Part shown: positions 30,111 through 38,494 of the stretch, piece after piece
How positions within the stretch are numbered: the first letter of the stretch is position 1
How the letters are laid out: every line of letters starts with the position of its first letter
Assembly: GCA_963716445.1 (NCBI GenBank)
Contig: OY970313.1
Coordinates: forward strand, 2,480,001 to 2,544,000
DNA length: 64,000 bases
Reading direction: 5' to 3'
Source: JAAYBF01 sp963716445
Lineage (GTDB): Bacteria; Actinomycetota; Thermoleophilia; Solirubrobacterales; Thermoleophilaceae
Notes under the pieces: model-generated
What the model saw: the letters and a program-made list of their open reading frames with translations, nothing else
What the model was told of the DNA's origin: nothing
Database searches by the model: none
Program-made: the position numbers and the translations under genes

Positions 30111-30770
30111 TCAGGGGCCGTTCCAGCGCTTGGGCTTGCGGATAGTTCCCTTAGCGTCCTGGATCTTGGTGGGGAACTGGCAGTCCGCGAGTACGCCCTG
30201 ACGGAGCGGCTTGAAGAACGAGCCTCGTGGGAGCTTGCGAGGAGACAGTGCCCAGCTTCGGTTTGCGTGTGGATTCAGAATGCCGACTGGCACGTCAAGC
30301 TCTTCGCGGACAAACCGGACCGGCTCCTTGAGGTCGCTGTCGTTGGAAATAACCACCGCAAGGTCGTAGCGGGCACGGAATCCGTCGACGAGCAGGTGGC
30401 TAGCCAGGTTGACGTCAGATCCCTTCTCCTCGGTCTGCCAAACCTCGCGGAACTTCGCGCCCTTCTTAGGCGGATTCACGAGAGCCCTAGTAACTGGCCG
30501 GGTGAGGAAGTGGCCAAGATGAACACTGAGGTAGGGGATCGTTTGGAGGGCGCGGATATAGGCCTGCTGCCGCGACGCGAGACCCTCTTGCCCTGGGCGA
30601 TCCTTCACGAGCGCAGTGAAGTACTTGATTCCGACTATCTCGTCGTTGGGCAGCATGCGGGCGCACAGCTCGCCCAAATCGAGCCAGCGGTTGGGCGTGC
30701 CTTTGAGCGCCCCGTAGTAGAGGTTGAAGCCATCTACATAGACCAGGGTTCGGCGTGGCGGAGGAGGCAT
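30111..30770 (-). CDS. NYN-domain (LabA/DUF88-like) putative RNase
   Basis: This 219-residue protein of the NYN/PIN-like nuclease fold has its first conserved Asp in LVYVDGFNLYYGAL, then IKYFTALV, Asp in EKGSDVNLASHLLVDGF and an acidic pair in VVISNDSDLKEPVRFV. These residues form the metal site of LabA/DUF88 proteins that cut RNA. The C-terminus is Lys-rich and basic. Base composition is clearly lower in GC than neighbouring genes, and it sits just beyond a tRNA gene, so recent transfer is likely. It reads toward the tRNA and the candidate small RNA. Confidence 0.85.
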   Translation of the reverse strand: MPPPPRRTLVYVDGFNLYYGALKGTPNRWLDLGELCARMLPNDEIVGIKYFTALVKDRPGQEGLASRQQAYIRALQTIPYLSVHLGHFLTRPVTRALVNPPKKGAKFREVWQTEEKGSDVNLASHLLVDGFRARYDLAVVISNDSDLKEPVRFVREELDVPVGILNPHANRSWALSPRKLPRGSFFKPLRQGVLADCQFPTKIQDAKGTIRKPKRWNGP

Positions 30771-30846
30771 GACGGCGACCAGCCTATACCGGGCCGAGGC
30801 TGGTTAGGGACGCTCCAGTACGCCCTCCAGCACGGGGTTTTGGCGT

Positions 30847-32280
30847 CTAGGGAGCGTCCGGCGCGACGGCGATTGCGGTCGGCTGGGCGGGGCGCCTCAC
30901 CCGCCAGGGGCCGGCGCGCGCGAGTGGTGCGTGGGTGGTATCGGCGATCGCGGAGGGAGGCAATCGTCCGCGCAGCGGGCTGTTGGGGACGCTGAAGATC
31001 AGGCCGTCGCCGCCGGCGGCGGTCTCGACGTCGATCAACGGCAGGCTCGTCTCCCAGGCAAGGCGCGTCTGGAAGGCGCGATTGACGCTTGGGGGGCCGA
31101 GCGCGACGACGCGCGCGGCGCCGCCCGCCCGGGCGAGCGCGTCGGGCAGCCGGCTCTGCAGCTCGGCGAGCTCGGCGGTCAGCTCGCCCTGACGGTCGAG
31201 GAGGTCGACGCGCCGCTGCGTCCAGGGCGCGCAGGCGAGGGCGATCGCGAGCGCGGCGGCTGTGGCGCCTGCCGCGACGCCGGGCCGGCCGACCGCCAGG
31301 CCTAGACGCGCTGGAAGGCGCCCGGCGGCCGCGACCGTCCAAGCGACGGCCAGGCCGGTCAGGATCGAGGCGATCACGACGGCCGGGACGAAGTAGCGCG
31401 TGCTGCCGGAGAAGCCGGCTTCGGTCATCGCCGCGACGAGCGCGATCCAGATCACCGCGACGGCGAACAGCGCGAGCACGCGGCGGTCGCGGCGCCGAAC
31501 GGCGAACGTCGCCGCCGCCAGCGCGCCGAGCTCGAGCGGCAGGCCGGCGATCCGGTGGGTGCGCTGGAGCGCCGCCAGCCACGGCCGCTCCTGCACCGAC
31601 AGGCTCCACGGCGGCTCGCTGCTCGCCTTGCGGCCGGCGCCGAGCGGATCGCCGGAGCCGGCCCAGTCGGGAGCCAGCCAGAGCACGGGCAGCGCGACCG
31701 CGAGGCCGGCCGTGAGCCTGCGCAGGGCCGGCTCCGCGCGCCACAGCCAGGCCGCGTAAACGGCGAGGAAGGGGAAGACCTCCGGCCGCAGCAGGCAGGC
31801 GAGGAAGACGGCGACGAGGGCGTGGCCGCGGCGGTCGTCGAGGTGGCGCTCGACGCCCCACAGCATGAGCGCGACAGCCATCGGAACCTCGTTGCCATGG
31901 GCCGCATAGCGCAGCCACTGCGGAGCGAAGGCGAGCGCCAAGGCGGCGACCGCGCCGGCGGCGACGCCGGTCCAGCGCCCGGGACCGGCGAGCCGGCGCG
32001 TGACCCGGAAGGCGAGGACGATCGAGAGCAGCGCGCCGGTTCGGGCGACGACCAGCCAGAGCGCGGCCGGAAGTCCGCCGTCGATCAGCGAGAAGGGGGC
32101 GAACGCGGTGGTGAACAGCACCGGCAGCGGCTTCCAGGACGGGCCGCCGGTCGTGTCGAGGTCGAGCAGCAGGACCTCGCGTCCCCAGACGATCCAGGCC
32201 CACGGATCGAAGCTCGGCTCGGACGGGAGGACGAGCGAGGCGCCCGAGACGGCCACGCAGATGGCGAGGATCGCGGGCAT
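30847..32280 (-). CDS. Multi-pass membrane glycosyltransferase-like protein, PHO-box controlled
   Basis: This 477-residue integral membrane protein has about ten helices in the style of ArnT/PMT GT-C glycosyltransferases. An early acidic loop follows the first helix (PSFDPWAWIVWGREVLLLDLDT), then PSWKPLPVLFTTAFA and the periplasmic W-rich loop APDWAGSGDPLGAG, with a soluble C-terminal segment (LGPPSVNRAFQTRLAWE). It probably uses a lipid-linked sugar, but the acceptor is unknown. A PHO-box-like repeat lies 32 bases upstream, so it is likely induced at low phosphate, perhaps for phosphate-free glycolipid or wall polymer synthesis (inference). Confidence 0.75.
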   Translation of the reverse strand: MPAILAICVAVSGASLVLPSEPSFDPWAWIVWGREVLLLDLDTTGGPSWKPLPVLFTTAFAPFSLIDGGLPAALWLVVARTGALLSIVLAFRVTRRLAGPGRWTGVAAGAVAALALAFAPQWLRYAAHGNEVPMAVALMLWGVERHLDDRRGHALVAVFLACLLRPEVFPFLAVYAAWLWRAEPALRRLTAGLAVALPVLWLAPDWAGSGDPLGAGRKASSEPPWSLSVQERPWLAALQRTHRIAGLPLELGALAAATFAVRRRDRRVLALFAVAVIWIALVAAMTEAGFSGSTRYFVPAVVIASILTGLAVAWTVAAAGRLPARLGLAVGRPGVAAGATAAALAIALACAPWTQRRVDLLDRQGELTAELAELQSRLPDALARAGGAARVVALGPPSVNRAFQTRLAWETSLPLIDVETAAGGDGLIFSVPNSPLRGRLPPSAIADTTHAPLARAGPWRVRRPAQPTAIAVAPDAP

Positions 32281-32311
32281 GGGTCGAAGCTACGGACGGA
32301 GAGGCGCGATC

Positions 32312-32344
32312 CTGTGAAGGAGTCGCATACGAGCTGTGAAGAAC
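32312..32344 (-). promoter_or_regulatory. PHO-box-like direct repeat upstream of the GT-C-like gene
   Basis: Read on the minus strand, CTTCACAG occurs twice exactly 22 bases apart (plus-strand CTGTGAAGGAG, TCGCATACGAG, CTGTGAAGAAC, three 11-base units). The same 11-base periodicity occurs at four more sites in this region. It lies 32-64 bases upstream of the start at 32280. Confidence 0.7.
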
Positions 32345-32350
32345 GTCCGC

Positions 32351-33895
32351 TCAGCGTCGCCGCTCGAGGTAGCGCACAAGCGCCTCGGTCTCACTCGCGA
32401 GCGCGTCGACGCGGCCGTCCGCGTCGCGAAGCGCCGGAAACGCGTCGCCCGTGGCGATCAGCTCGTTGGCGACGACCGAATAGGTCGCATCGCGGTCGAG
32501 TGGGCGCTCGAGACCGGAGACGTAGAGCGTCGGGTCCGGCGCGTCGACGCGGTGCCGGGCGAGCAGGTCGGACAGCGCGGGGCCGCTCAGCTCCATCCGC
32601 ACGAGCGGGAAGTCGTAGGGGTGGACGGCGAACAGCTCCTCGTAGGCGAGCGGCCCGGCGTCGAGGTCGGCGCGGATGCTGCCCGGGTTGACGAGCGCCA
32701 CGTCGGCGCCGGCGAGCTCGCGCTGAGCGTCGGCGGCGAGTCGTCCCAGCTCGCCGTTGGCGCGTGTGAAGGGGCGGTCGATGCCGCCGACGACGCGGCC
32801 GGCGAGCGGGGCGATGCGCTGCGCGTAACGGGCGACGAGCGCGCCGACGTCGCCGTCGGGAGCGACGTTGGCGTGGGAGGTCGACGGCACGGCGCCGGCC
32901 TTCGCGACGACGTCGCCGGTGCTGCGGTCGATCGCCATGTCGACACGGTCGTAGGCGACCCCGTAGGAGAGCGCCTCGATCACCAGCTTGTCGCCGACCC
33001 CGCTCGCGTTGGGCACCCGCAGGTTCAGCCGCGAGTGGCTGTGGCCGGCGATCACGACGTCGACGGCGTCGCTCATCTGGCCGGTCTCGTCGATGATCTC
33101 CCCCGCCCCGCTCTCGCTGTCGCCGGGCTCGGTGTGGGCGCCCGAGTGGGCGAGGACGACGATCGCCTCGACGCCGCGGCTCCGCAGCTCGGGAACCCAG
33201 CGGTCGACGGCGTCCGAGATGTCGGTGAAGCGGAAGCGCGCGGAGTGCCGCGGCAGCAGGAACTGCGCCGTCGACTCGGTCGTGACCCCGATGAAGCCGA
33301 CACGAACGCCCGCGCGCTCGACCACCTTCACCGGCGGCAGCAGCGGCTCGCCGTCGCGATCGATCGTGTTCGCCGCTATGTACGGAAAGCTCGCCCCCGC
33401 AAAGTCGGGCGAGGAGGTGTTGACCAGCTGCCCGGTGGCATCGCGCCTCAGCGCCTCGGGGCCTTCGCGGCGCCCGCCGCGCAGCAGGCGCAGCAGCTCG
33501 TCGCCGCCCTCGTCGAACTCGTGGTTGCCGACGGTGCCGACGTCGAACTCCATCCGGTTGGCCGCCTCGATCGTCGGCTCGTCGTGGAACCAGCTCGAGA
33601 TCAGGGGCGAGGCGCCGACCATGTCGCCGGCATGAACGCGGATCGTGCGACCGGGCAGCGTCGCCGCGTCGAGGTGCGCGTCGAGCCAGGCAGCGCCGCC
33701 GATCCCCTCGCGCGGCGGCTCGAGGTGGCCGTGCAGGTCGTTGACGCCGAGCAGGCGGAGCTTCGCGACTCCCTGGCGCGCGGCCCCCGCTCCGTCCCCG
33801 GACGGCGCCTCGGCGCTGGCGGCGAAGCCGACCAGCGCCACGAGGACCGCCGCCGCGAAGGCGGCGATCCCGGGGGCTAGGTTGCGCGAGGTCAC
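32351..33895 (-). CDS. Secreted 5'-nucleotidase/metallophosphatase
   Basis: This 514-residue exported enzyme of the UshA/5'-nucleotidase family has a signal peptide (AAFAAAVLVALVGFAASAEA) and an N-terminal metallophosphatase domain: NDLHGHLEPP (Asp-x-His), HAGDMVG, GTVGNHEFDEG, a His in VVLAHSGAH and IAGHSHS. The C-terminal substrate-binding domain carries NPGSIRADLDAG and FPLVRMELSG. It removes phosphate from extracellular nucleotides, supplying phosphate to the Pst importer. A four-unit PHO-box-like site precedes it. Confidence 0.93.
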   Translation of the reverse strand: MTSRNLAPGIAAFAAAVLVALVGFAASAEAPSGDGAGAARQGVAKLRLLGVNDLHGHLEPPREGIGGAAWLDAHLDAATLPGRTIRVHAGDMVGASPLISSWFHDEPTIEAANRMEFDVGTVGNHEFDEGGDELLRLLRGGRREGPEALRRDATGQLVNTSSPDFAGASFPYIAANTIDRDGEPLLPPVKVVERAGVRVGFIGVTTESTAQFLLPRHSARFRFTDISDAVDRWVPELRSRGVEAIVVLAHSGAHTEPGDSESGAGEIIDETGQMSDAVDVVIAGHSHSRLNLRVPNASGVGDKLVIEALSYGVAYDRVDMAIDRSTGDVVAKAGAVPSTSHANVAPDGDVGALVARYAQRIAPLAGRVVGGIDRPFTRANGELGRLAADAQRELAGADVALVNPGSIRADLDAGPLAYEELFAVHPYDFPLVRMELSGPALSDLLARHRVDAPDPTLYVSGLERPLDRDATYSVVANELIATGDAFPALRDADGRVDALASETEALVRYLERRR

Positions 33896-33937
33896 GTCGT
33901 CCGCTCCTTTTCCGCAAATTACGGAGAAGGGCGCTGC

Positions 33938-33981
33938 TGACTGTTAACCGCTCTGTCAGTCGGAGTGAACGGCTCGTTAAG
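33938..33981 (-). promoter_or_regulatory. PHO-box-like site, four 11-base units, upstream of 5'-nucleotidase
   Basis: On the minus strand the units begin CTTAAC, GTTCAC, CTGACA and GTTAAC, each exactly 11 bases after the last (plus-strand 33938-33948, 33949-33959, 33960-33970, 33971-33981). This matches the Streptomyces/Mycobacterium PhoP box pattern of GTTCACC-like direct repeats. It overlaps the last codons of the PhoX-like gene. Confidence 0.8.
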
Positions 33982-35164
33982 CCCTGCGGCGGCGAAAAGG
34001 CCCGGAAATCTCGTAGATCGCGCCGGGGCCGGGCCGGCCGTCCGAGCCGCCGGCGCGCTGGGAGGCGAAGTACATCCGCCTGCCCGACGGATCGAACGTG
34101 ACGCCGGTGAGCTCCGACCCGTCGTGCTCGCTTCCGGTCACCGAGAGGAAGCGCGAGACCCGTCCGGGGCGCTCGAAGACGCCGATGTCGATCTCCTCGG
34201 CCGCCAGGTCCTCGCAGACGAAGATCTCGCCCGCCCTGCTGGCGGTGAGCTGATCGACGCGCAGCAACGGCGCCGAGCGCGACGCGAGGCCGTCGTAGAT
34301 CACCTCGAGCCGCTCGCGCCAGATGTCGTAGGCGTGCACCCGGTGATCGGCGGTGGTCGAGACATAGACGGCGCCGCCGTCGCGCCAGAGCCCCTCGCCG
34401 CGCGCGAGCTCGGTGCTGCCCGGCACCTGACGCCGCGTCGGCGTGCGGCGAGCCGCGGAATCGGGGACCTCGCTCCAGCGCGTGCGTCCGGCGCGGTCGA
34501 CCGTCGCGATCTCGAGCAGGCCGGTGCTCAGGCTCGGCCAGCGGTCGGGCGTGAAGCGGTAGAAGCCGCCGTCGACGAGGTCCTCAGTCATGTAGACGCG
34601 CCTGCCGCGCGGATCGACCGCGGCCGCCTCATGCTTGAAGAGGCCCATCGCCGGGCGCCGGATCGCCTCGCGGCGCCCCGCCGGATCGCACTCCCAGACG
34701 GCGCCGCCCTCGACCTCCTCGCAGGACAGCCAGGTGCCCCACGGCGTCCCGCCGCCCGAGCAGTTCTGGAGCGTGCCGCCGAGGATCCGGTAGGCGTCGG
34801 CGATCCCGCCGTCGCGCCCGAAGCGGATCGCCGAGGCGCCTCCGTCGAGGGTCTCCGAGTTCGACACGAGGATCCAGCCGCCGCCGCGCACCGGGAAGGT
34901 GGCCATGCCGTCGGAGGCCTCGTGCCAGTGGTAGCCGGTGCCGGGCACGCGGTCGCGCCCGCGGGCGACGACGCGCGAGCGGAAGCCCTCCGGCAGGCGG
35001 ATGCCGTTCGCGTCGGGCGCCCGGCGCGGCCCATAGCCCGACACCGGAAGCCTCCTCGCCGCGGGCGCGGCGTCGAGGATCTCGCGCCATAGCCCCGCGC
35101 CGACCGCGACGGTCGCCACGCCCCCCACACCGAACCCGATGAACTCGCGGCGTGTCCAGCTCAT
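33977..35164 (-). CDS. Tat-exported PhoX/DUF839-family phosphatase
   Basis: This 395-residue protein begins with a twin-arginine signal (SWTRREFIGFGVGG, hydrophobic core VATVAVGAG), so it is exported folded, as is usual for PhoX. The mature protein is a beta-propeller of the DUF839 family: YHWHEASDGMATFP, LVSNSETLDGG, NCSGGGTPWGTWLSCEE (the Glu-Glu near a metal site), FKHEAAAVDPRGRRVYMTEDL, DQLTASRAGEIFVCEDL and LTGVTFDPSGRRMYF. PhoX enzymes are calcium/iron-dependent alkaline phosphatases. A PHO-box-like pair upstream supports phosphate control. Confidence 0.88.
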   Translation of the reverse strand: MSWTRREFIGFGVGGVATVAVGAGLWREILDAAPAARRLPVSGYGPRRAPDANGIRLPEGFRSRVVARGRDRVPGTGYHWHEASDGMATFPVRGGGWILVSNSETLDGGASAIRFGRDGGIADAYRILGGTLQNCSGGGTPWGTWLSCEEVEGGAVWECDPAGRREAIRRPAMGLFKHEAAAVDPRGRRVYMTEDLVDGGFYRFTPDRWPSLSTGLLEIATVDRAGRTRWSEVPDSAARRTPTRRQVPGSTELARGEGLWRDGGAVYVSTTADHRVHAYDIWRERLEVIYDGLASRSAPLLRVDQLTASRAGEIFVCEDLAAEEIDIGVFERPGRVSRFLSVTGSEHDGSELTGVTFDPSGRRMYFASQRAGGSDGRPGPGAIYEISGPFRRRRA

Positions 35165-35194
35165 GCGATCAGCGTGCCACGAGACGTCCGGCCG

Positions 35195-35227
35195 CTTGTG
35201 AAATCCGCGAGAAGACCGTGTGAAGAG
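35195..35227 (-). promoter_or_regulatory. PHO-box-like repeat upstream of the PhoX-like gene
   Basis: Plus-strand units CTTGTGAAATC, CGCGAGAAGAC and CGTGTGAAGAG are contiguous 11-mers; on the minus strand TTCACA recurs exactly 22 bases apart. It lies about 30-60 bases upstream of the start at 35164. Confidence 0.7.
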
Positions 35228-35275
35228 CCCCCCTCGAGCGACGGCCGCCCGACGGCTACCGCGGATCTGCCGAGG

Positions 35276-35470
35276 TCAGGAGCCGACGGTGCGCCGGAAG
35301 CCGAACGCGGCCGCGGCGGCCACGAGCGCGGCCAGGAAGGTCGGACCGATGCCCATCACTCCGACGACGGCGAGCACCAGGAAGACGACGGCCGCGATCC
35401 CGGCTCCGCCTCCGACGACGGCGAGGGAATAGGCGCGCTTCTCTTTCTCGCGACGGGTGAGGTTGGCCAT
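35276..35470 (-). CDS. Small two-helix membrane protein
   Basis: This gene encodes 64 residues: a charged N-terminus (MANLTRREKEKRAY) and two helices (SLAVVGGGAGIAAVVFLVLAVV and MGIGPTFLAALVAAAAAFGF), ending RRTVGS. The N-terminal positive cluster puts it in the cytoplasm. The family is unrecognised. It lies 10 bases after the next small gene upstream on the same strand and may be the last gene of that operon. Confidence 0.6.
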   Translation of the reverse strand: MANLTRREKEKRAYSLAVVGGGAGIAAVVFLVLAVVGVMGIGPTFLAALVAAAAAFGFRRTVGS

Positions 35471-35480
35471 GACGCGAACC

Positions 35481-35615
35481 TTAGCCGGAGGCGTCCTCGC
35501 GCCGCTCGCGGCGGCTGCGCAGCTCCGTCCAGCCCAGCCAGATCAGGAATCCCGCGACGGGTACGAAGTAGGCGGCGTTGACCAGCCAGTGGCCGGCGTG
35601 GGCGAGGAGGGGCAC
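35481..35615 (-). CDS. 44-residue single-helix membrane protein
   Basis: A short frame from a GTG encodes 44 residues: MPLLAHAGHWLVNAAYF, a hydrophobic helix and WTELRSRRERREDASG. A GGGAG ribosome site lies directly before the start. It is placed 28 bases after the 464-residue membrane-protein stop and 10 bases before the next small gene, all in the same direction. The arrangement (His-rich N-terminus, one helix, basic tail) looks like a small accessory subunit. Confidence 0.55.
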   Translation of the reverse strand: MPLLAHAGHWLVNAAYFVPVAGFLIWLGWTELRSRRERREDASG

Positions 35616-35643
35616 TGGCTCCCAGGCTACGCGGTCGCCGCGG

Positions 35644-37038
35644 CTACTGATTGGCCTGCGACAGCAGCCAGAGCGCGAGGCTGGTGAAGCCGACCATCAC
35701 GGCGAGCATCCAGTACTGCGAGCGAACGGCCTGCCTGGCGTTCGAGTAGACGGTCAGCGCCTTCTCGTGGGCGAGCGTCAGCGCGGCAACGTGGCCCGCG
35801 ACGACGAAGGCGACCTGCCAGTACCAGGCGGCGGTGGCGCCGATCACGCCGTAGTCGATCGAGCGGTCCGCGGTCCCGAAGACGTCGGTGCCGGTCTCGC
35901 CGAGCGGGTTGGAGGCGAGGAAGCCGAAGGGGTTCACGGAGATCGTGACGATCGCCTGCCCCTGGTAGAGCAGCAGCGTGACGTAGTGCGCGGCGACGTA
36001 GGCGAGCGCGATCGGCACCAGTGACGCGGCAAACGCCCGCGCCAGGCCGCCGCTCGAGAAGCCGCCGCCGACGCTCCGCGCCCCGCGCACGCCAAGCGTG
36101 TAGAAGCCGTAGACGAGCAGGATCGCCGCGATCAGCCCGGCCAGGAACGTCGCCTCGAGCGCCTTCTCCGGCGACAGCCCGAGCGAGACGAAGAAGTCGG
36201 CGATGTCCGGCGCGACTCCGGTCCAGATCGGCGCCTCGGAGGCGCCGTCGAAGGTCACGCTGCCGATCATCACGGCGAGCAGCGCCACCGTCCCGGGCAG
36301 CGCGCGGAAGTCGGCGAGGCTGGCGAGCGGCGGGCGCAGGCCGAGCCTTCCGTCGCTGACCGTCCACGGCGAGATGCGCGCGAAGAGGCCGAAGTAGACG
36401 CCGAACGCGTCGCCGCGCTCGCTCCACTCCTCGACCCCGTAGAGCGCCATCCCCGCGAACTGGACGACCGAGTAGGCGAGCGCCGCGAGCGCGACCGTTC
36501 GCGGCGCGTCGCCGTCGGACGCCACCAGCTCCAGAGCCGCGAACAGGAATATCCCGGCGGCGGCGGGCCAGTGGCCGAGCCGCTCGGGATAGCTCAGCGG
36601 CGCGGGCATCGGCGCCCGCGCGGCCGTCCGTGCGATCCAGGCGACCGCGCGGCCGAGCGCACGCCATGGGTTGAACGCCTTGAACACGTTGCCGAGCAGG
36701 ACGCTCAGGGCCACCAGGCCGAGCCAGAAGACCACGTAGACGAACGTGGGGGCGAAGTTCGCGGTCGACGTCTGCGAGCCGTCGAGCCCCGCCCAGAGCG
36801 TGACCGCGAGCAGCGCGACCCCGAGCGCGCCGCAGAGCAGGTCGACCGGGCGACTCAGCACGACCCGCGACAGCCGCGGCAACGGCCGCGGCGGGACGGC
36901 CGCCAGCCGCGGCTGCGGCCACAGCACCGCCAGCGCGACGAACGAGACGACCAGCACCACCGCGGCGGCCCAGCCGAAGAGCCACTCGGGTATCGGAAGG
37001 TCGCTGCGCCCGACTATCCCGTGGGCGATTTCGATCAA
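35644..37038 (-). CDS. Polytopic membrane protein, operon with cupredoxin
   Basis: This 464-residue protein has about 11 hydrophobic helices starting IPEWLFGWAAAVVLVVSFVALAVLW. The conserved-looking loop NVFKAFNPWRALGRAV is followed by several aromatic-rich helices (SPEKALEATFLAGLIAAILLVYGF, VPIALAYVAAHYVTLLLYQGQAIV). Homologous actinobacterial proteins are, to my memory, labelled 'fenitrothion hydrolase' by automatic pipelines; I would not rely on that. The ATG overlaps the stop of a cupredoxin gene by four bases, which suggests a membrane partner for copper handling or electron transfer. Confidence 0.75.
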   Translation of the reverse strand: MIEIAHGIVGRSDLPIPEWLFGWAAAVVLVVSFVALAVLWPQPRLAAVPPRPLPRLSRVVLSRPVDLLCGALGVALLAVTLWAGLDGSQTSTANFAPTFVYVVFWLGLVALSVLLGNVFKAFNPWRALGRAVAWIARTAARAPMPAPLSYPERLGHWPAAAGIFLFAALELVASDGDAPRTVALAALAYSVVQFAGMALYGVEEWSERGDAFGVYFGLFARISPWTVSDGRLGLRPPLASLADFRALPGTVALLAVMIGSVTFDGASEAPIWTGVAPDIADFFVSLGLSPEKALEATFLAGLIAAILLVYGFYTLGVRGARSVGGGFSSGGLARAFAASLVPIALAYVAAHYVTLLLYQGQAIVTISVNPFGFLASNPLGETGTDVFGTADRSIDYGVIGATAAWYWQVAFVVAGHVAALTLAHEKALTVYSNARQAVRSQYWMLAVMVGFTSLALWLLSQANQ

Positions 37039-37508
37039 GAAGGCTCCACTACGAGCCGCGCGATCAGCGGGTCCTTCCCGGCATGCTCGGCCTCATGGCT
37101 CTCCACCTCGAAGATCCCCTCGACGTCGGCGCGAAAGCCGAACGTCGCCGGCGCGCCGGGTCCGACCGGCTGCTCGACGTCGTAGCCGTGCACGTGGACG
37201 TCGTCGGCCTCGTCGGAGGTCACCGTGAACCGGATCGGCTGCCCCTTCGCCACGACGACGGTCTTGACGCCGCCCGCGGGCACATGGCCGGTGAGCTCGA
37301 TGCGCACCGCCCGCGGCTGGTCGGGCCCGTCGGGCGGCGGCTCGGGCGCCGACGGCGCGGTCGCCGTCGGCTGGCGCTCGCCGGTGTCAGCCGCCGGCGT
37401 GTTCGAAACGCTCTCGCCGTCGTCGTCGTCCGGTCGGGCGATCAGGAAGCCCGCGACCAGCACGACGACCGCGAGCGCGGCCAACCCCCAACGTCCTGCC
37501 TTCGACAT
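37035..37508 (-). CDS. Membrane-anchored cupredoxin-like protein
   Basis: This 157-residue protein has an N-terminal anchor (LAALAVVVLVAGFLIA), a long acidic/Pro-rich linker (residues about 28-65) and a C-terminal cupredoxin-like beta-sandwich: VAKGQPIRFTVTSDEADDVHVHGYDVEQPV, with His-Val-His-Gly, then FEVESHEAEHAGKDPLIARLVV with two His. The metal ligands are His-rich and the classic Cys is absent, so it may be a Cu(II) carrier rather than a blue copper protein. It is the first gene of the membrane-protein operon. Confidence 0.78.
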   Translation of the reverse strand: MSKAGRWGLAALAVVVLVAGFLIARPDDDDGESVSNTPAADTGERQPTATAPSAPEPPPDGPDQPRAVRIELTGHVPAGGVKTVVVAKGQPIRFTVTSDEADDVHVHGYDVEQPVGPGAPATFGFRADVEGIFEVESHEAEHAGKDPLIARLVVEPS

Positions 37509-37544
37509 CTGCCCTACCTCCGTGAGATGGACGTGCGCGAGGCG

Positions 37545-38381
37545 CTAGCGGAGCGCGAGGTCCGCTGACGCCACAGCATCGACCGTAGCGGGAGAGCGGT
37601 CCCCCGCGTCGGGAACCTGCGCCGCGGGCGGGGGCGGCGGGCCGGCGTCATCACCGTCGCGCGGCTCCGGATCGAATCGATAGCCCACGCCGAAGTGGGT
37701 GTGGATGTAGCGCCAGCTGGGCGAGGCGCTCTCGAGCTTCTGGCGCAGCTTGCGCACGAAGACGTCGACCGACCGGTCGCCGTGGGCCATCGCGTAGCCC
37801 CACACCTGCTGGTAGATCTCCTCGCGCTGGAGCACCTTGCCCTCGGCGGCGGCGAGCAGTTGGACGACCTCGAACTCGCGGCGCGTGAGGTCGACGCCGC
37901 GGCCGCCGACGAACGCCTGAAACTGATCGGCGCGGATCTCCAGCTCGCCGGCGTGCACCGGCTGCTGGTCGATCCGGCCGTTGGCCTGCTTGCGACGCCT
38001 CACGACCGCTTCGACGCGCGCGAGCGCCTCCTCGGGATGGCACGGCTTGGTGATCCAGTCGTCGGCGCCGAGGCGCAGGCCGCGGACCCGCTGGGCGACG
38101 CTCGAACGGCCGGTCGCGACGACGATCCCAAGGCCCGGAACCGCGCCGACGACCTCCTCGAGGAAGCTCCAGGCGCCCGGCCCCAGCAGCGCGACATCGA
38201 CGACCAGCGCGTGGACCCGCATCGCGGCGAACTCGTCCGCTCGCGGCGGCGCCTCGAGCCGTCGATGCTGCCAGCCCTTGCTCTCCGCGCGGTTGACCAG
38301 AACCTGGACGAAGCCGGAGTCGGAGTCCAGGATGGCGAGCCGGAGCGGACCCGGATCGGAGGTGACCATCGCGATCAGCAT
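37545..38381 (-). CDS. PhoB/OmpR-family response regulator
   Basis: This gene encodes 278 residues. Receiver: acidic residues in LAILDSDSG, likely phosphoacceptor Asp in ALVVDVALLGPGA, Thr in VVATGRSS and Lys in WITKPCHPEEAL. The PhoB-type winged-helix domain starts GVDLTRREFEVVQLLA and contains EEIYQQVWGYAM, RSVDVFVRKLRQKL and YIHTHFGVGYRF. A Pro-rich tail of about 40 residues follows. It is divergent from a shorter paralogue (38495) next to pst, and a shared PHO-box-like site lies between them. It is the best candidate for the phosphate regulator of this organism; no sensor kinase gene is next to it. Confidence 0.88.
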   Translation of the reverse strand: MLIAMVTSDPGPLRLAILDSDSGFVQVLVNRAESKGWQHRRLEAPPRADEFAAMRVHALVVDVALLGPGAWSFLEEVVGAVPGLGIVVATGRSSVAQRVRGLRLGADDWITKPCHPEEALARVEAVVRRRKQANGRIDQQPVHAGELEIRADQFQAFVGGRGVDLTRREFEVVQLLAAAEGKVLQREEIYQQVWGYAMAHGDRSVDVFVRKLRQKLESASPSWRYIHTHFGVGYRFDPEPRDGDDAGPPPPPAAQVPDAGDRSPATVDAVASADLALR

Positions 38382-38408
38382 ACGCCACCCGGCGGCCGGC
38401 GCACAGCC

Positions 38409-38452
38409 GTTTACGAGATGTTCACAGGCCGGTCACGTAGCCATAACTGGAG
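38409..38452 (+). promoter_or_regulatory. PHO-box-like site between the two PhoB-type regulators
   Basis: Four contiguous 11-base units, GTTTACGAGAT, GTTCACAGGCC, GGTCACGTAGC and CATAACTGGAG. It lies 28 bases from the start of the leftward regulator and about 43 bases from the start of the rightward one, so it may control both (autoregulation). Confidence 0.8.
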
Positions 38453-38494
38453 CGCGATCGCGTCGTGGCAGCTTGGACCGCCATGGAGGCGGCG

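Noticed and set aside
29915..30846. Attachment-site duplication flanking the NYN block
   Set aside because: No copy of the tRNA-Asp 3' end was found on the far side, and no integrase is present. The 9-bp GGACGCTCC/GGAGCGTCC pair at 30808-30859 is an ordinary hairpin at the end of the membrane-protein gene.
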